Positions 47,932 through 57,317 of a DNA stretch of 64,000 nucleotides are shown here, one piece after another. The DNA lies in the NCBI GenBank assembly GCA_001771935.1, contig MERD01000094.1, forward strand, positions 1 through 64,000, written 5' to 3'. The notes under the pieces are model-generated. The model worked only from the letters and a program-made list of their open reading frames with translations, was not told the origin of the DNA and did no database searches. Source of the DNA: Betaproteobacteria bacterium RIFCSPLOWO2_02_FULL_67_26 (GTDB lineage Bacteria; Pseudomonadota; Gammaproteobacteria; Burkholderiales; SG8-41). Position 1 is the first letter of the stretch, and each line of letters opens with the position of its first letter. The translations under genes were made by a program, and so were the position numbers.

Positions 47932-48828
47932 ATGACGAACATCCTGACGATAGACCTCGAAGACTGGCACCAGTTGATCCGGCGCCGCGTGTCCGGCAAC
48001 CTGTCGCCGGCCAGCGCTGCCGTTGCGCGCCAGGTCGATGCCCTGCTCGAATTGCTGGAGCGGCACAGGACCCAGGCCACGTTTTTCACCCTGGGCATGC
48101 TGGCCGAGGCCTATCCGAATGTCGTCAAGCGGATCGCGGCTCAAGGACACGAGATCGCCTCGCATGGCTATGCCCACCTGCCCACGCATCGTCTCTCGAG
48201 GCAGGAATTCACGGATGACTGCAAGCGGGCCAAGGCATTGCTCGAGGATCTCACGGGCCAGCCGGTTCGCGGCTATCGGGCGGCCGAGTTTTCCGTTCGC
48301 TCGCGGACCCTCTGGGTCCTGGAGGTCCTGGCCGAACTGGGGTTTCTCTATGATTCGAGCATCTTCCCGATTCGCCATCGGCGATACGGGATCCCGGGTT
48401 TTGCTCCCCGCGTCGTGCAGTATGCGCTGCGCGGCGGCAAGCAGCTCTTCGAGATCCCGCTGGCGACAGTGTCTCTGGGCCCGGCGACTATCCCGGTGGC
48501 CGGAGGAGGGTATTTTCGCTTGATGCCCGTTTGGCTGATCCGGCAGGCGATGGGAAAGCTGCATGCCGACCAGCAGCCGATCGTCGCGTACTTTCATCCG
48601 TACGAATTCGATTCCCGTCCCCTTGATGTCTTCGAAGACTGGCAGCCGTCGAGCTGGGCGCACCGGTTGCGGGGCGTCCGGTTCAACTGGCATCAGAATC
48701 TGGGACGGGGCACGATGCCGGGCAAGCTGGCCGACTTGCTGTTACGGCACCGGTTCACGTCCTGCCTGGCGTTCTTGCAAGGAGCCCATCAGATTGAGCG
48801 TCGAGCGCTATTTTCAGAAGCGGGCTGA
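47932..48828 (+). CDS. Polysaccharide deacetylase with DUF3473-like C-terminus
   Basis: NILTIDLEDWHQL ... ATFFTLGMLAEAYPNVVKRIAAQGHEIASHGYAH ... YFHPYEFDSR. Confidence 0.9.
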   Translation: MTNILTIDLEDWHQLIRRRVSGNLSPASAAVARQVDALLELLERHRTQATFFTLGMLAEAYPNVVKRIAAQGHEIASHGYAHLPTHRLSRQEFTDDCKRAKALLEDLTGQPVRGYRAAEFSVRSRTLWVLEVLAELGFLYDSSIFPIRHRRYGIPGFAPRVVQYALRGGKQLFEIPLATVSLGPATIPVAGGGYFRLMPVWLIRQAMGKLHADQQPIVAYFHPYEFDSRPLDVFEDWQPSSWAHRLRGVRFNWHQNLGRGTMPGKLADLLLRHRFTSCLAFLQGAHQIERRALFSEAG

Positions 48829-49456
48829 CGAGTTCGACGCCCTGTACGACGAGTCCCGGTGGTGGTACCGCCTGGACCGGTTATTGCGCCGCGGCCTCTA
48901 CGAGCGCGTGGAGCTGACGCTCGGGGAGATGAAGGAACTCGGGAATTTCAGTGTTCTGGACGCCGGTTGCGGCTCGGGACGCAATGCGGTGCTATTCGCA
49001 GGCGCGGGGGCCCAACGGGTGGTGGGCATCGATTTCTCGGCCCGGATGATCGAGCTGGCGAAGGCATTGAGCCGTAACCGCGGCATGGACACGCGGTGCG
49101 AATTCATCCAGGCTGATTTTCTGGAGTACTCCGCGTCGGAACGGTTCGACGTGGTGGTCGCGCTCGGGGTGTTCGATTATCTGGCGGATCCCCGGAGCTT
49201 TCTTCAGCGGATGATGCAACACGCCACCCGCAAGGTCATCGCCAGTTTCCCGCGCGCGTCACTGATTCGGGCGCCGATCCGGAAGCTCCGCTACGGCCTG
49301 AGGAACTGCCCCGTCTATTTCACGACGGAGGACAGACTGGGTGAGTTGTGCCACCAGGCGGGTTTGCAGGGCTTCCGGCTGGTGCCTTACGCGTCGTCCG
49401 GATTGCTGCTGGTCGGAGACGTCGCGGGCGCAAAGCAACCGTTGGATGAGATATGA
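48794..49456 (+). CDS. Class I SAM-dependent methyltransferase (TTG start)
   Basis: VLDAGCGSGRNAVLFAGAGAQRVVGIDFSARMIELAK; overlaps deacetylase 3' end. Confidence 0.85.
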   Translation: MSVERYFQKRADEFDALYDESRWWYRLDRLLRRGLYERVELTLGEMKELGNFSVLDAGCGSGRNAVLFAGAGAQRVVGIDFSARMIELAKALSRNRGMDTRCEFIQADFLEYSASERFDVVVALGVFDYLADPRSFLQRMMQHATRKVIASFPRASLIRAPIRKLRYGLRNCPVYFTTEDRLGELCHQAGLQGFRLVPYASSGLLLVGDVAGAKQPLDEI

Positions 49457-49547
49457 GGTGGAGGAACAGGGCGGCGCGCTTGTTATAATCGCGAGGCAGG
49501 CGATAACTCGACCCCAGGCACGGGGCTGGCCGGAGGAGAACCCGAGG

Positions 49548-50072
49548 ATGAAGGTGCTGGTGGTGGCATTGTGCGCGGCCGCCCTTGCGCTGGCGCCGGC
49601 GGCGGTGGCGCAAAAGAAGGGCCAGAAGAAAGGCCCGAAGCACGTCCGCCCCAAGGTCGAGAGGCTGGCTTGCAGGCTGGGCACCGAGGACCAGCATGCG
49701 CGCATCGCGGTCGAACTCGTCAACGGCAAGGTCAACCGCTTCGCCTACTACAGCAAATGGAAGCCGCGCACGTGTTCGATGGAGGTTGAGCGCGGCGACG
49801 CCTACAGCTCGTGGGCGGAAACCGGCAACACGATCGTCGTCACGCTGATCGAGGACAAAGGGGCGTTCCTGATCGACCATGAGCGCAACCGCTACCATTT
49901 CATATTTCGGGAGATCGACCGCATGCGCTACTGCGGCATGGAGGGCAAGGTGAGCGGCAGCCTGACGATCTTCCGCGGCAAGCCGCAATGCCTGCTCGAA
50001 GGCGTGATGGAGAAGGGTGAGGATATGATCGAAATCGATAAGACCAGTACCCAGGCGACTACACCGAAGTAG
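49548..50072 (+). CDS. Hypothetical secreted protein
   Basis: Signal peptide MKVLVVALCAAALALAPAAVAQ; extended -10 TGtTATAAT at 49481-49489. Confidence 0.7.
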   Translation: MKVLVVALCAAALALAPAAVAQKKGQKKGPKHVRPKVERLACRLGTEDQHARIAVELVNGKVNRFAYYSKWKPRTCSMEVERGDAYSSWAETGNTIVVTLIEDKGAFLIDHERNRYHFIFREIDRMRYCGMEGKVSGSLTIFRGKPQCLLEGVMEKGEDMIEIDKTSTQATTPK

Positions 50073-50083
50073 CGGGTCCCCGG

Positions 50084-51166
50084 ATGGTTCTTATTCAGGG
50101 AGGCGGGGTGGGCGAGATCGCGGAGAAGCTGGTCGGCGGAATCCCGCTGTTCGCCGGCATCGAGCATGCCGAGCTCGCGGGTTTCCTGCGCATCTTCCAG
50201 CCCGTCGCCTTCGCCGCCGGCGCGCACCTGGTGCGGCAGGGGCAACCGGCCGACAGCGCATTCATCATCGAGTCCGGATCGGCCGAAGCGGTGACCGCCC
50301 TCCCTGGCGGCGGCGAGTTGACGCTGGCGACGCTGGGCTCGGGCAGCATGCTGGGCGAGATGGCGCTGCTCGATACCGCGGTGCGCGCGGCGACCGTCGT
50401 CTCCCGCACGCCGGTGTCGGCGTTCCTGATCGAGCGCGACGGTTTCCGCATGCTGCTCGCGCAGCGCGACCGCGCCGCGTTCACGGTCCAGAATCGCGTG
50501 ACGCGGTCGCTGTGCCAGAGATTGCGGGAGCTGAATGCCAGAATCGTCGCCGCGGATGCGCCTGAAAGCGCGGCGCCGCCGCTATCCGGCGAGTCCGCCG
50601 ATCCAGCGGGCATGCGCCGCGGCACGTGCTCGTTCGATTACCGGGCGTTCCTGCCCATCCTGCCGCTGTTCAGGCGCTTCAACGCCGGCGAGCTGGAGGA
50701 TTTCGTCAGGCGGACCGGGGTGATTGAGCTCGACCGCGGCCAGGTGCTGTTCCGGCAAGGGGACCCGGGACAGTCGGCGTTCGTGATCGTGCGCGGCGCC
50801 CTCGAGATCCAGCATGCCGAGAACGGCCGACGCCACCGCATCGGGATCCTGGGACCGGGCCGGCTGTGCGGGGTGCTCGCGCTGATCGAGGGCCAGGTCC
50901 ACAGCATGAGCGCCACGGCCCGGGAGGCAACGGTGCTCCTCGAGATCGCCAAGCCGGCCTTCGACGGGCTGTTCAACGGGCACGACCCGGTGGCCGCGAA
51001 GTTCCAGGACGCGATCAACCGCGAGCTTCTCCAGTCGCTCGCGCGCACCACCATTCATCTCACGCGCCTCATCAGCCAGGCGCGCATCCGCGGCGGGCGG
51101 CAGGAGCAGAAAAAGGCGGAAGCGCTGCAGCGGGCGCTGGGGACGACCGAGTGTCGTGCCGCCTGA
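50084..51166 (+). CDS. Double CNB-domain protein 3 (second domain degenerate)
   Basis: LGEMALLDTAVRAATVV; second cassette CGVLALIEGQVHSMSATA. Confidence 0.83.
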   Translation: MVLIQGGGVGEIAEKLVGGIPLFAGIEHAELAGFLRIFQPVAFAAGAHLVRQGQPADSAFIIESGSAEAVTALPGGGELTLATLGSGSMLGEMALLDTAVRAATVVSRTPVSAFLIERDGFRMLLAQRDRAAFTVQNRVTRSLCQRLRELNARIVAADAPESAAPPLSGESADPAGMRRGTCSFDYRAFLPILPLFRRFNAGELEDFVRRTGVIELDRGQVLFRQGDPGQSAFVIVRGALEIQHAENGRRHRIGILGPGRLCGVLALIEGQVHSMSATAREATVLLEIAKPAFDGLFNGHDPVAAKFQDAINRELLQSLARTTIHLTRLISQARIRGGRQEQKKAEALQRALGTTECRAA

Positions 51167-51180
51167 GGGCGAGTGCAGAA

Positions 51181-51198
51181 GGATGAAGGCGGAAGGCG
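51181..51198. repeat. Short period-7 array GGATGAA GGCGGAA GGCG
   Basis: Same units as 21066 array, between convergent genes. Confidence 0.55.
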
Positions 51199-51199
51199 C

Positions 51200-52123
51200 C
51201 TAGTCGAGATAGTGGATCTCGACCGTCGGCCGTCCCGACCGCGTGTCGGCGTAGATCATCGAGTACTCGGGCACCTCGAGCCAGGTGGAGATGTCGCGGG
51301 TGAGCGGCTCGGAGGCGATCATGATGGAATCCGCGTGGTCCGCGCCGCCGATCATCTTCCATTCGCCGTCGTGGTGGCCGTATTCACTGCCCGAGGTGTA
51401 CCACAGGCTATGGTAGTTGAAGCTCGCCTGCGGTACCAGCCTGGGATCGTCCGTACGGTAGCAGCCGAAGTCGAAGCAATAGCGCGCCGCCGCGAGCTGC
51501 TTCCCGGTCGTGATGAACAGATTGACCGGAGACCATCCGGCGATCCCCAGCTGCCCGCGCACCTTGCGGATCACGGCCAGGGTTTTCTCCAGCGCCAGCG
51601 CGATTTCCCCGGCGCTCGCGTAACGCCCGGGGTCTTCCAGGTGAGACAGCAGCAGCGCGTAGATCCACTCGCTGTCCGTGGTGCCGTCGATCATCCGCGC
51701 GAATTCAGGGCGGATGTACTCGAGGAGCACCGGTTTCATCTCGCGCATGCGCTCGAGATCGCCGTTGTGGGCGAGCGCGATGCGGCAGCCGGGGAACTGG
51801 AACGGGTGAATGTTCTGCTGCGAGATGATGCCCTCGGTGCTGAAGTGCACCCCGCGCACATGCGCGAGCACGCAGGTGGCGCGGATCTTCTCCGAAAGCG
51901 CCTTCAGATTGCGGTCGTAAATAGGAAGCGAAGTCGAGGCGTAACTGTACGGCCGGTCGGCATCGAATGAATCGCGGTCCCACGCCTTGAATCCGAACCC
52001 GGCCAGGTTCAACAGGCTCAGCATCTGCGGCATGTACGACTGCTTGACCAGCGCGGAGTCGGGCTGGAACAGGAGGTGGTCCAGCACGACGGGCTGGCCG
52101 AGGTAGGCGAGGGCGCGGCACAT
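51200..52123 (-). CDS. Class II glutamine amidotransferase
   Basis: MCRALAYLGQPVVLDHLLF ... VRGVHFSTEGIISQQNIHPFQFPGCRIALAHNGDL. Confidence 0.9.
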   Translation of the reverse strand: MCRALAYLGQPVVLDHLLFQPDSALVKQSYMPQMLSLLNLAGFGFKAWDRDSFDADRPYSYASTSLPIYDRNLKALSEKIRATCVLAHVRGVHFSTEGIISQQNIHPFQFPGCRIALAHNGDLERMREMKPVLLEYIRPEFARMIDGTTDSEWIYALLLSHLEDPGRYASAGEIALALEKTLAVIRKVRGQLGIAGWSPVNLFITTGKQLAAARYCFDFGCYRTDDPRLVPQASFNYHSLWYTSGSEYGHHDGEWKMIGGADHADSIMIASEPLTRDISTWLEVPEYSMIYADTRSGRPTVEIHYLD

Positions 52124-52127
52124 ACGC

Positions 52128-53345
52128 TCAGGCTGTCGCCTTCTCGCGGTACTTGTCGTACACCACGCCGTCGGCAAACAGCGCGGCAATCTGCCCGTTG
52201 TCGAAGCCGAGGCCCTGGAGGACTTCGGCGCTGTGCTGGCCGAGCCACGGCGCGGGCGCGCGGGAACGCTGGAGCTCGCCGCTCGCCTTCACGGGGTTGC
52301 CGATGATCTTCATGCGCCCGATCTTCGGGTGGTCTATTTCGGAGACCATGTTGCGCGCCCGCGAGTGCTCGTTGTCGAACGCCTGCACGTAGTTGAAGAC
52401 CGGCCCGCCCGGGACGCCCGCCGCGTCGAGCTTTTTCACCCAATGCCCGGTGGGCTGCCCGCCAAATACCGTCTCGATCTCGTCCTGGAGCGCGTCGATG
52501 TTCTTCAGGCGCGCCGCCACCGTTTTGAAGCGCGGATCCTCCATCAAGCCGGGGCGCTCCAGCACCTGGGTGCAAAAGGCCGTCCACAGCTTTTCGTTGT
52601 TGGCTCCGACCGTGACATAGGCGTCCTGCGTGCGGTATGCCTGGTACGGCGTCGAGCGCCGGTGCCGCGTGCCGGTGGCAACGGGGATTTCGCCGCCGCC
52701 GAAATAGGCACCGAACTCCCAAAAGGTCCACGCCATGCCGGCCTCCATCAGCGAAGTTTCCAGGTACAGGCCTTCGCCGGTCTTCAGCCGCTTGATGTAG
52801 GCGCCGAGGATGGCATAGAGCGCCGTCGTGCCGGCCGCGATGTCGTTCATCGCGATGCCGACCTTGGCGGGGCGCCCGCCCGGCTCGCCGGTCATGGTCA
52901 TGATGCCGCTCATGCCCTGGGCGATGATGTCGAACCCGCCTTTCCGGCTGTACGGCCCGGTCTGGCCGAAGCCGGAGATCGAGGCGTAGATGATATCGGC
53001 GTTGATCGCCCGGATGGCGTCGTAGTCTATGCCGAGCTTGCGGGTGACGCCGGGCCGGTAGTTCTCGATGACGATATCGGCGTCCCGCGCGAGCTTCATG
53101 AAGACGTCCTTGCCGCGCGGGTCCTTCAGGTTGAGCGCGACGCTCTTCTTGTTGCGATTGAGCACCGCGAAGCAGTAGCTCTCGCCGTTGACCTTGGGGT
53201 CGAAGCGCCGCGAGCCGTCGCCCTCGGGGAAGGTCTCGACCTTGATGACGTCCGCCCCCATGTCGGCGAGCATCAGGGTGCAGTAGGGGCCCGCCATGAT
53301 CGCGGTAAAATCCAGCACCGTTACCCCCTCGAGCGGTAGCGCCAT
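52128..53345 (-). CDS. CaiB/BaiF family (type III) CoA-transferase
   Basis: LPLEGVTVLDFTAIMAGPYCTLMLADMGADVIKVETFPEGDGSR. Confidence 0.93.
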   Translation of the reverse strand: MALPLEGVTVLDFTAIMAGPYCTLMLADMGADVIKVETFPEGDGSRRFDPKVNGESYCFAVLNRNKKSVALNLKDPRGKDVFMKLARDADIVIENYRPGVTRKLGIDYDAIRAINADIIYASISGFGQTGPYSRKGGFDIIAQGMSGIMTMTGEPGGRPAKVGIAMNDIAAGTTALYAILGAYIKRLKTGEGLYLETSLMEAGMAWTFWEFGAYFGGGEIPVATGTRHRRSTPYQAYRTQDAYVTVGANNEKLWTAFCTQVLERPGLMEDPRFKTVAARLKNIDALQDEIETVFGGQPTGHWVKKLDAAGVPGGPVFNYVQAFDNEHSRARNMVSEIDHPKIGRMKIIGNPVKASGELQRSRAPAPWLGQHSAEVLQGLGFDNGQIAALFADGVVYDKYREKATA

Positions 53346-53454
53346 TCGATCCTCTGGTCCGGGCCGACCGGATATAATCCCCGGCTCGACAGCAATGCGC
53401 CAAATGTGGTGGAATTGTAGCGCGGAACACAAACGATAACGAAGGAGGGAAGCC

Positions 53455-54420
53455 ATGAAAGGGTTGCATCGCATCGCAGTGCCGGTCGTTCTTGCCACGC
53501 TGCTGTCCCCGCTGCTTGCGCAAGCGCAGGCCTATCCGTCGAAGCCGGTCCGGGTGATCGTCGTGTTTCCCCCGGGCGGATCCAACGACGTGACGGCCCG
53601 TATCGTGTTCGCGAAGCTGCCGCAGATCATGGGACAGCAGTTCATCATCGACAACCGCGGGGGCGCCTCCGGCACCATCGGCGCCACCGTCGTGGCGAAG
53701 AGCCCGCCCGACGGCTACACGGTCATGGTGCAGTCCACCACTCACATTGCCAATGCCTACGCGTACAAGGGCAAGCTGCAGTACGACACGCTGGGTGATT
53801 TCATCGGCGTGACGCCGCTCGCAAGACAGGTGGGCATGCTGGTCGTGCACCCGTCGCTGCCGGTGAAGTCGATCAAGGATCTCGTCGCGCTGGCGAAGAA
53901 GCGGCCCGGCCAGATCAACTACGGGTCCGCGGGCCTGGGGAGCTACGTGCACCTGAACATGGTGATGTTCATCTCCATGACCCAGACCAAGATGACCCAC
54001 GTGGCCTACAAGGGGGGCGGTCCCCTGTCGATTGCGATGATTTCGGGGGAAGTCCAGACCACGATCAGCACGATCGGCTCGGTCTTCAACCATATCAAGT
54101 CGGGAAAAATGCGGCCGCTCGGCGTGACCTCGCCCCAACGGGTCAGCCAGTTTCCGAATGTGCCTGCGATCGGGGACAGCGTACCGGGCTTCGATTTCAC
54201 CGCCTGGGTGGGCTCGTTCGTGCCGGCCGGAACGCCGAAAGCGATCGTCGACAGCCTCAACGCCGGCCTGAAGAAAGCGCTGGCCGACCCCGACGTATCG
54301 AAAAAGCTCAGCAGCCTGACGCTCGATCCGATGTACATGACGCCTGAGGAATTCGCGACGCGCCTGAAGTCCGACCTTGAGCGCTACGGGAAGCTGATGA
54401 CGGCGATCGGGATGAACTAA
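53455..54420 (+). CDS. Bug/TctC receptor protein 3
   Basis: QAYPSKPVRVIVVFPPGGSNDVTARIVFAKLPQIMGQQFIIDNRGGASG. Confidence 0.93.
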   Translation: MKGLHRIAVPVVLATLLSPLLAQAQAYPSKPVRVIVVFPPGGSNDVTARIVFAKLPQIMGQQFIIDNRGGASGTIGATVVAKSPPDGYTVMVQSTTHIANAYAYKGKLQYDTLGDFIGVTPLARQVGMLVVHPSLPVKSIKDLVALAKKRPGQINYGSAGLGSYVHLNMVMFISMTQTKMTHVAYKGGGPLSIAMISGEVQTTISTIGSVFNHIKSGKMRPLGVTSPQRVSQFPNVPAIGDSVPGFDFTAWVGSFVPAGTPKAIVDSLNAGLKKALADPDVSKKLSSLTLDPMYMTPEEFATRLKSDLERYGKLMTAIGMN

Positions 54421-54432
54421 CGGGCGCGCGCC

Positions 54433-55311
54433 CTAGCGCAGGCGTGCCGCCACGCCGGCCACCATCTCGTTGAGCGTCGCGAATACACGCACGCCGGCGG
54501 CCTCGAGCGCGGCGCGCTTGGCGGCGTGGGTGCCGTGGCTGCCGTGCACCAGCGCGCCGGCGTGGCCCATGGTGACGCCTTCCGGCGCGCTGCGGCCGGC
54601 GATCAGGGCGAACACCGGTTTCGCGAAGCGGTATTCGGTGAGCGCCCGCGCGAATTCCTCCTCGTCGGAGCCGCCGATTTCCCCGATGATCAGCAGCGCC
54701 CGGGTCCGCGCGTCGGCCGCGTAGAAGGGCACCAGGTCCGCGAATCGCGTGCCTTTCACCGGGTCGCCGCCCACGCCGACCCAGACCGAGGTGCCGACGC
54801 CGCCCTGGGCGAGGCGGTAGCCGGCTTCGTACGACAGGGTGCCTGACCTGGACATCAGGCCGAGCGGTCCCGGCTTCAGCGAATCGTCAGGAAGGAATCC
54901 GAGCTTCGCTTCTCCTGCCACCGCCATGCCCGGAGTGGACGCGCCGACCCAGACCGCCCCCGTGTCGCGGCAGAGTTTCCAGGCTTTCAGCGCGTCGTGC
55001 ACCGGCATGCCCTCGGTCGGCGTGACGAGGTAGCGGATGCCGGCGGCGATCGCGTCCCGCATCGCCTCGAGCAATTGCATCGCGCCCACCAGCAGCACGC
55101 TTGCGCGCGCGCCGGTTTTCTCGACTGCCGCGCCGCAGTCCGCGAGCACCGGGACCCCGTTGACCTCGCTCACGCGGGCGCCGGGCGACACGCCGCCCAC
55201 GACGTTCGTGCCGTACTGCTTCATCAGCCGGCTGTGCAGCTGCCCGGCGCGGCCCGTGATCCCTTGCACGATCACCGGGGTATTTCTATCGATTCGGGGA
55301 TTGATGTTCAT
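54433..55311 (-). CDS. Succinyl-CoA ligase alpha-subunit-like (ADP-forming acyl-CoA ligase)
   Basis: INPRIDRNTPVIVQGITGRAGQLHSRLMKQYGTNVVGGVSPG. Confidence 0.88.
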   Translation of the reverse strand: MNINPRIDRNTPVIVQGITGRAGQLHSRLMKQYGTNVVGGVSPGARVSEVNGVPVLADCGAAVEKTGARASVLLVGAMQLLEAMRDAIAAGIRYLVTPTEGMPVHDALKAWKLCRDTGAVWVGASTPGMAVAGEAKLGFLPDDSLKPGPLGLMSRSGTLSYEAGYRLAQGGVGTSVWVGVGGDPVKGTRFADLVPFYAADARTRALLIIGEIGGSDEEEFARALTEYRFAKPVFALIAGRSAPEGVTMGHAGALVHGSHGTHAAKRAALEAAGVRVFATLNEMVAGVAARLR

Positions 55312-56453
55312 CGAAGTTCCTGCGAAAGGTGCGAACGCACCTCGGCGAGCGCCGCATCGAGATCGGTGTGGAGCGCGATGCCGGCCGCGGCGAGCACCTC
55401 GCGTGCGGCCGGCAGGCCGTTGCCGACCAGGCGCGCGACGACCGGAACCTTCAGCTGCGGGGCGGCAGCGATCGCCTCGACCAGCAGCCGCGAAAACTCT
55501 CCCAGATCGGTGATGCCGGCGAAGATATTGACCAGCAGCACCTTGACGCCTTTCCCCCGGCCGATCCAGGTCAGCACCTGGATGAGCCGTTTCGTCTCGC
55601 CGCGCAGGCCCCCGGTGCGGATGTCGAGGAAGTTGTACGGCTTCATTCCCGCCTCGCGCAGCTCGTCGATCAGCATCATCGAGAGCCCGGCCCCGGTGGT
55701 GAGCAGCCCGATCTCCCCCCTGGTATCCACCACCACGTAGTCGAAGCCGTGCTCGTGCTTGCGCGCGACGTCGGGGTACGTGCCGGCGCGCGCCTTGACC
55801 AGGAGCTCCAGCGCCTTCTGGCGGGGCAAGGCATTATCGTCGGTGACGAGCTTGGCGTCGCCCGCGATCCAGCGCCCGCCGTCCAGCACGAACAGCGGGT
55901 TGATCTCCAGCAACACGGCCTCCAGCTCGAGGAATGCGCGCGCCAGAAGTTCGCCAGCCTCGCGCGCCGCCGGCGCAATTTCACGCGGCAGGCGGGAGGC
56001 GAGCCGCTGAACGCACGCCGCAAGCGGCTCCGCGGCGGCCGGGGCGACTTCGGAGAAGATGCGCTCCGGGGGAACCTGCTCGATGTCCACGCCGCCGCTC
56101 TCTGAGAGGATCACGCGCACCCCGCCGGCGGCGGGATCGAGCAGGAAGGCGAGATACGCTTCGCGCGCAGCATCGACCTGCTGCTCGATGCGGACTTCCT
56201 CGACCACGCGCCCCTTGATCGTTGCCCCAAGGATGGCGCGCGCGTGATCGGTGAGTTCCTGCGGCGTCGCTGCTTTGCGGATGATGCCGGCCTTGCCGCG
56301 GCCGCCGGTGGGGACCTGGCCCTTGACCACCCAGGGACCGGGGGGCAGGGCGGAGCGATGGATGGTTTCGTCGCGCCCGATCAGGCGGCCGGGCGGGATC
56401 GGGACGCCAAGGCGCGCCAGGAGTTCCTTGGCGTCGTGCTCCAGCAGATACAT
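55308..56453 (-). CDS. Succinyl-CoA ligase beta-subunit-like (ATP-grasp)
   Basis: MYLLEHDAKELLARLGVPIPPGRLI ... VKGQVPTGGRGKAGIIRKA. Confidence 0.88.
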   Translation of the reverse strand: MYLLEHDAKELLARLGVPIPPGRLIGRDETIHRSALPPGPWVVKGQVPTGGRGKAGIIRKAATPQELTDHARAILGATIKGRVVEEVRIEQQVDAAREAYLAFLLDPAAGGVRVILSESGGVDIEQVPPERIFSEVAPAAAEPLAACVQRLASRLPREIAPAAREAGELLARAFLELEAVLLEINPLFVLDGGRWIAGDAKLVTDDNALPRQKALELLVKARAGTYPDVARKHEHGFDYVVVDTRGEIGLLTTGAGLSMMLIDELREAGMKPYNFLDIRTGGLRGETKRLIQVLTWIGRGKGVKVLLVNIFAGITDLGEFSRLLVEAIAAAPQLKVPVVARLVGNGLPAAREVLAAAGIALHTDLDAALAEVRSHLSQELR

Positions 56454-56515
56454 AGGGGCGTGATGGGAGATGTGTGACGGGTGACAGGCGCGTCACTTCG
56501 TCAGTTCGTCCCCCG

Positions 56516-57307
56516 TCACTTCTTCTTCCGGTCGAGAAAGGCCTGCATGAGCCTGCGGGGCTCGTCGGTGCGGCGCGCCGCATTGCAGGCGCGGATGCCT
56601 GCCTGGACGGCCTGCGCGATCGTCATGCGCTCCCAGTCGCGCACGAGCTGCTTCTGGAGGCGGACGGCGCGCGGCCCGGCTGCAAGGATCGAGGAAATCC
56701 ACTGTTCGACGCCGGCATCGAGATGCAGCGGATCCACCAGTTTTTCCAGGAAGCCGCAGCGGTGGGCCTCGGCGGCATCCATGTGATCGCCGGTATGGAC
56801 CAGCTCGCGCGTCTTGCCCCAGCCGATCAGCTGCGGCAGGAGGCACGCTTCCATGCCCGAGGGGATGCCGAAGCGCACCTCCGGCATGCCGAATTTCGCG
56901 GTGCTGACGCCGATGCGCATGTCGCACGAGGCGGCGAGTTCCATCCCCGCGCCGAAACAGTAGCCATTGACGCGCGCGATGACGGGGACGGGCAGGGCCC
57001 GTATCGCCTCGCACGCGCGGTGGACCCACTCGTGCACTTCGCGGGCGCCCCGCGCCGACACGCTCTTCATTTCCACGATGTCTGCGCCGGCGATGAACGA
57101 TCGCCCGCCCGCGCCGGTCAGCACGGCTACCCGGAGCGCCTTGTCCCTGGCCAGGTCGCGAAAGGAGGCCGCGAGTTGCATCTTCCCGGCGATGCCCAGC
57201 GCGTTGCGCTTCCCGGGGTTGTCGACGGTGACGAACGCGACATTTCCCGCCTCGCGCGCTTCGAGGCGCACGGTAATAAGCGGGCCGGACACTGAACTAC
57301 GACTCAC
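56516..57307 (-). CDS. Enoyl-CoA hydratase/isomerase family protein (GTG start)
   Basis: VAFVTVDNPGKRNALGIAGKM ... VAVLTGAGGRSFIAGADIVEM. Confidence 0.9.
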   Translation of the reverse strand: MSRSSVSGPLITVRLEAREAGNVAFVTVDNPGKRNALGIAGKMQLAASFRDLARDKALRVAVLTGAGGRSFIAGADIVEMKSVSARGAREVHEWVHRACEAIRALPVPVIARVNGYCFGAGMELAASCDMRIGVSTAKFGMPEVRFGIPSGMEACLLPQLIGWGKTRELVHTGDHMDAAEAHRCGFLEKLVDPLHLDAGVEQWISSILAAGPRAVRLQKQLVRDWERMTIAQAVQAGIRACNAARRTDEPRRLMQAFLDRKKK

Positions 57308-57314
57308 GAACCAC
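57294..57314. repeat. Degenerate period-7 array GAACTAC GACTCAC GAACCAC
   Basis: Minus strand GTGGTTC GTGAGTC GTAGTTC; contains GTG start of enoyl-CoA hydratase-like gene. Confidence 0.5.
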
Positions 57315-57317
57315 GCT

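Noticed and set aside
46777-48693. 638-aa minus-strand ORF
   Set aside because: Antisense to the IDH-like pair and deacetylase.
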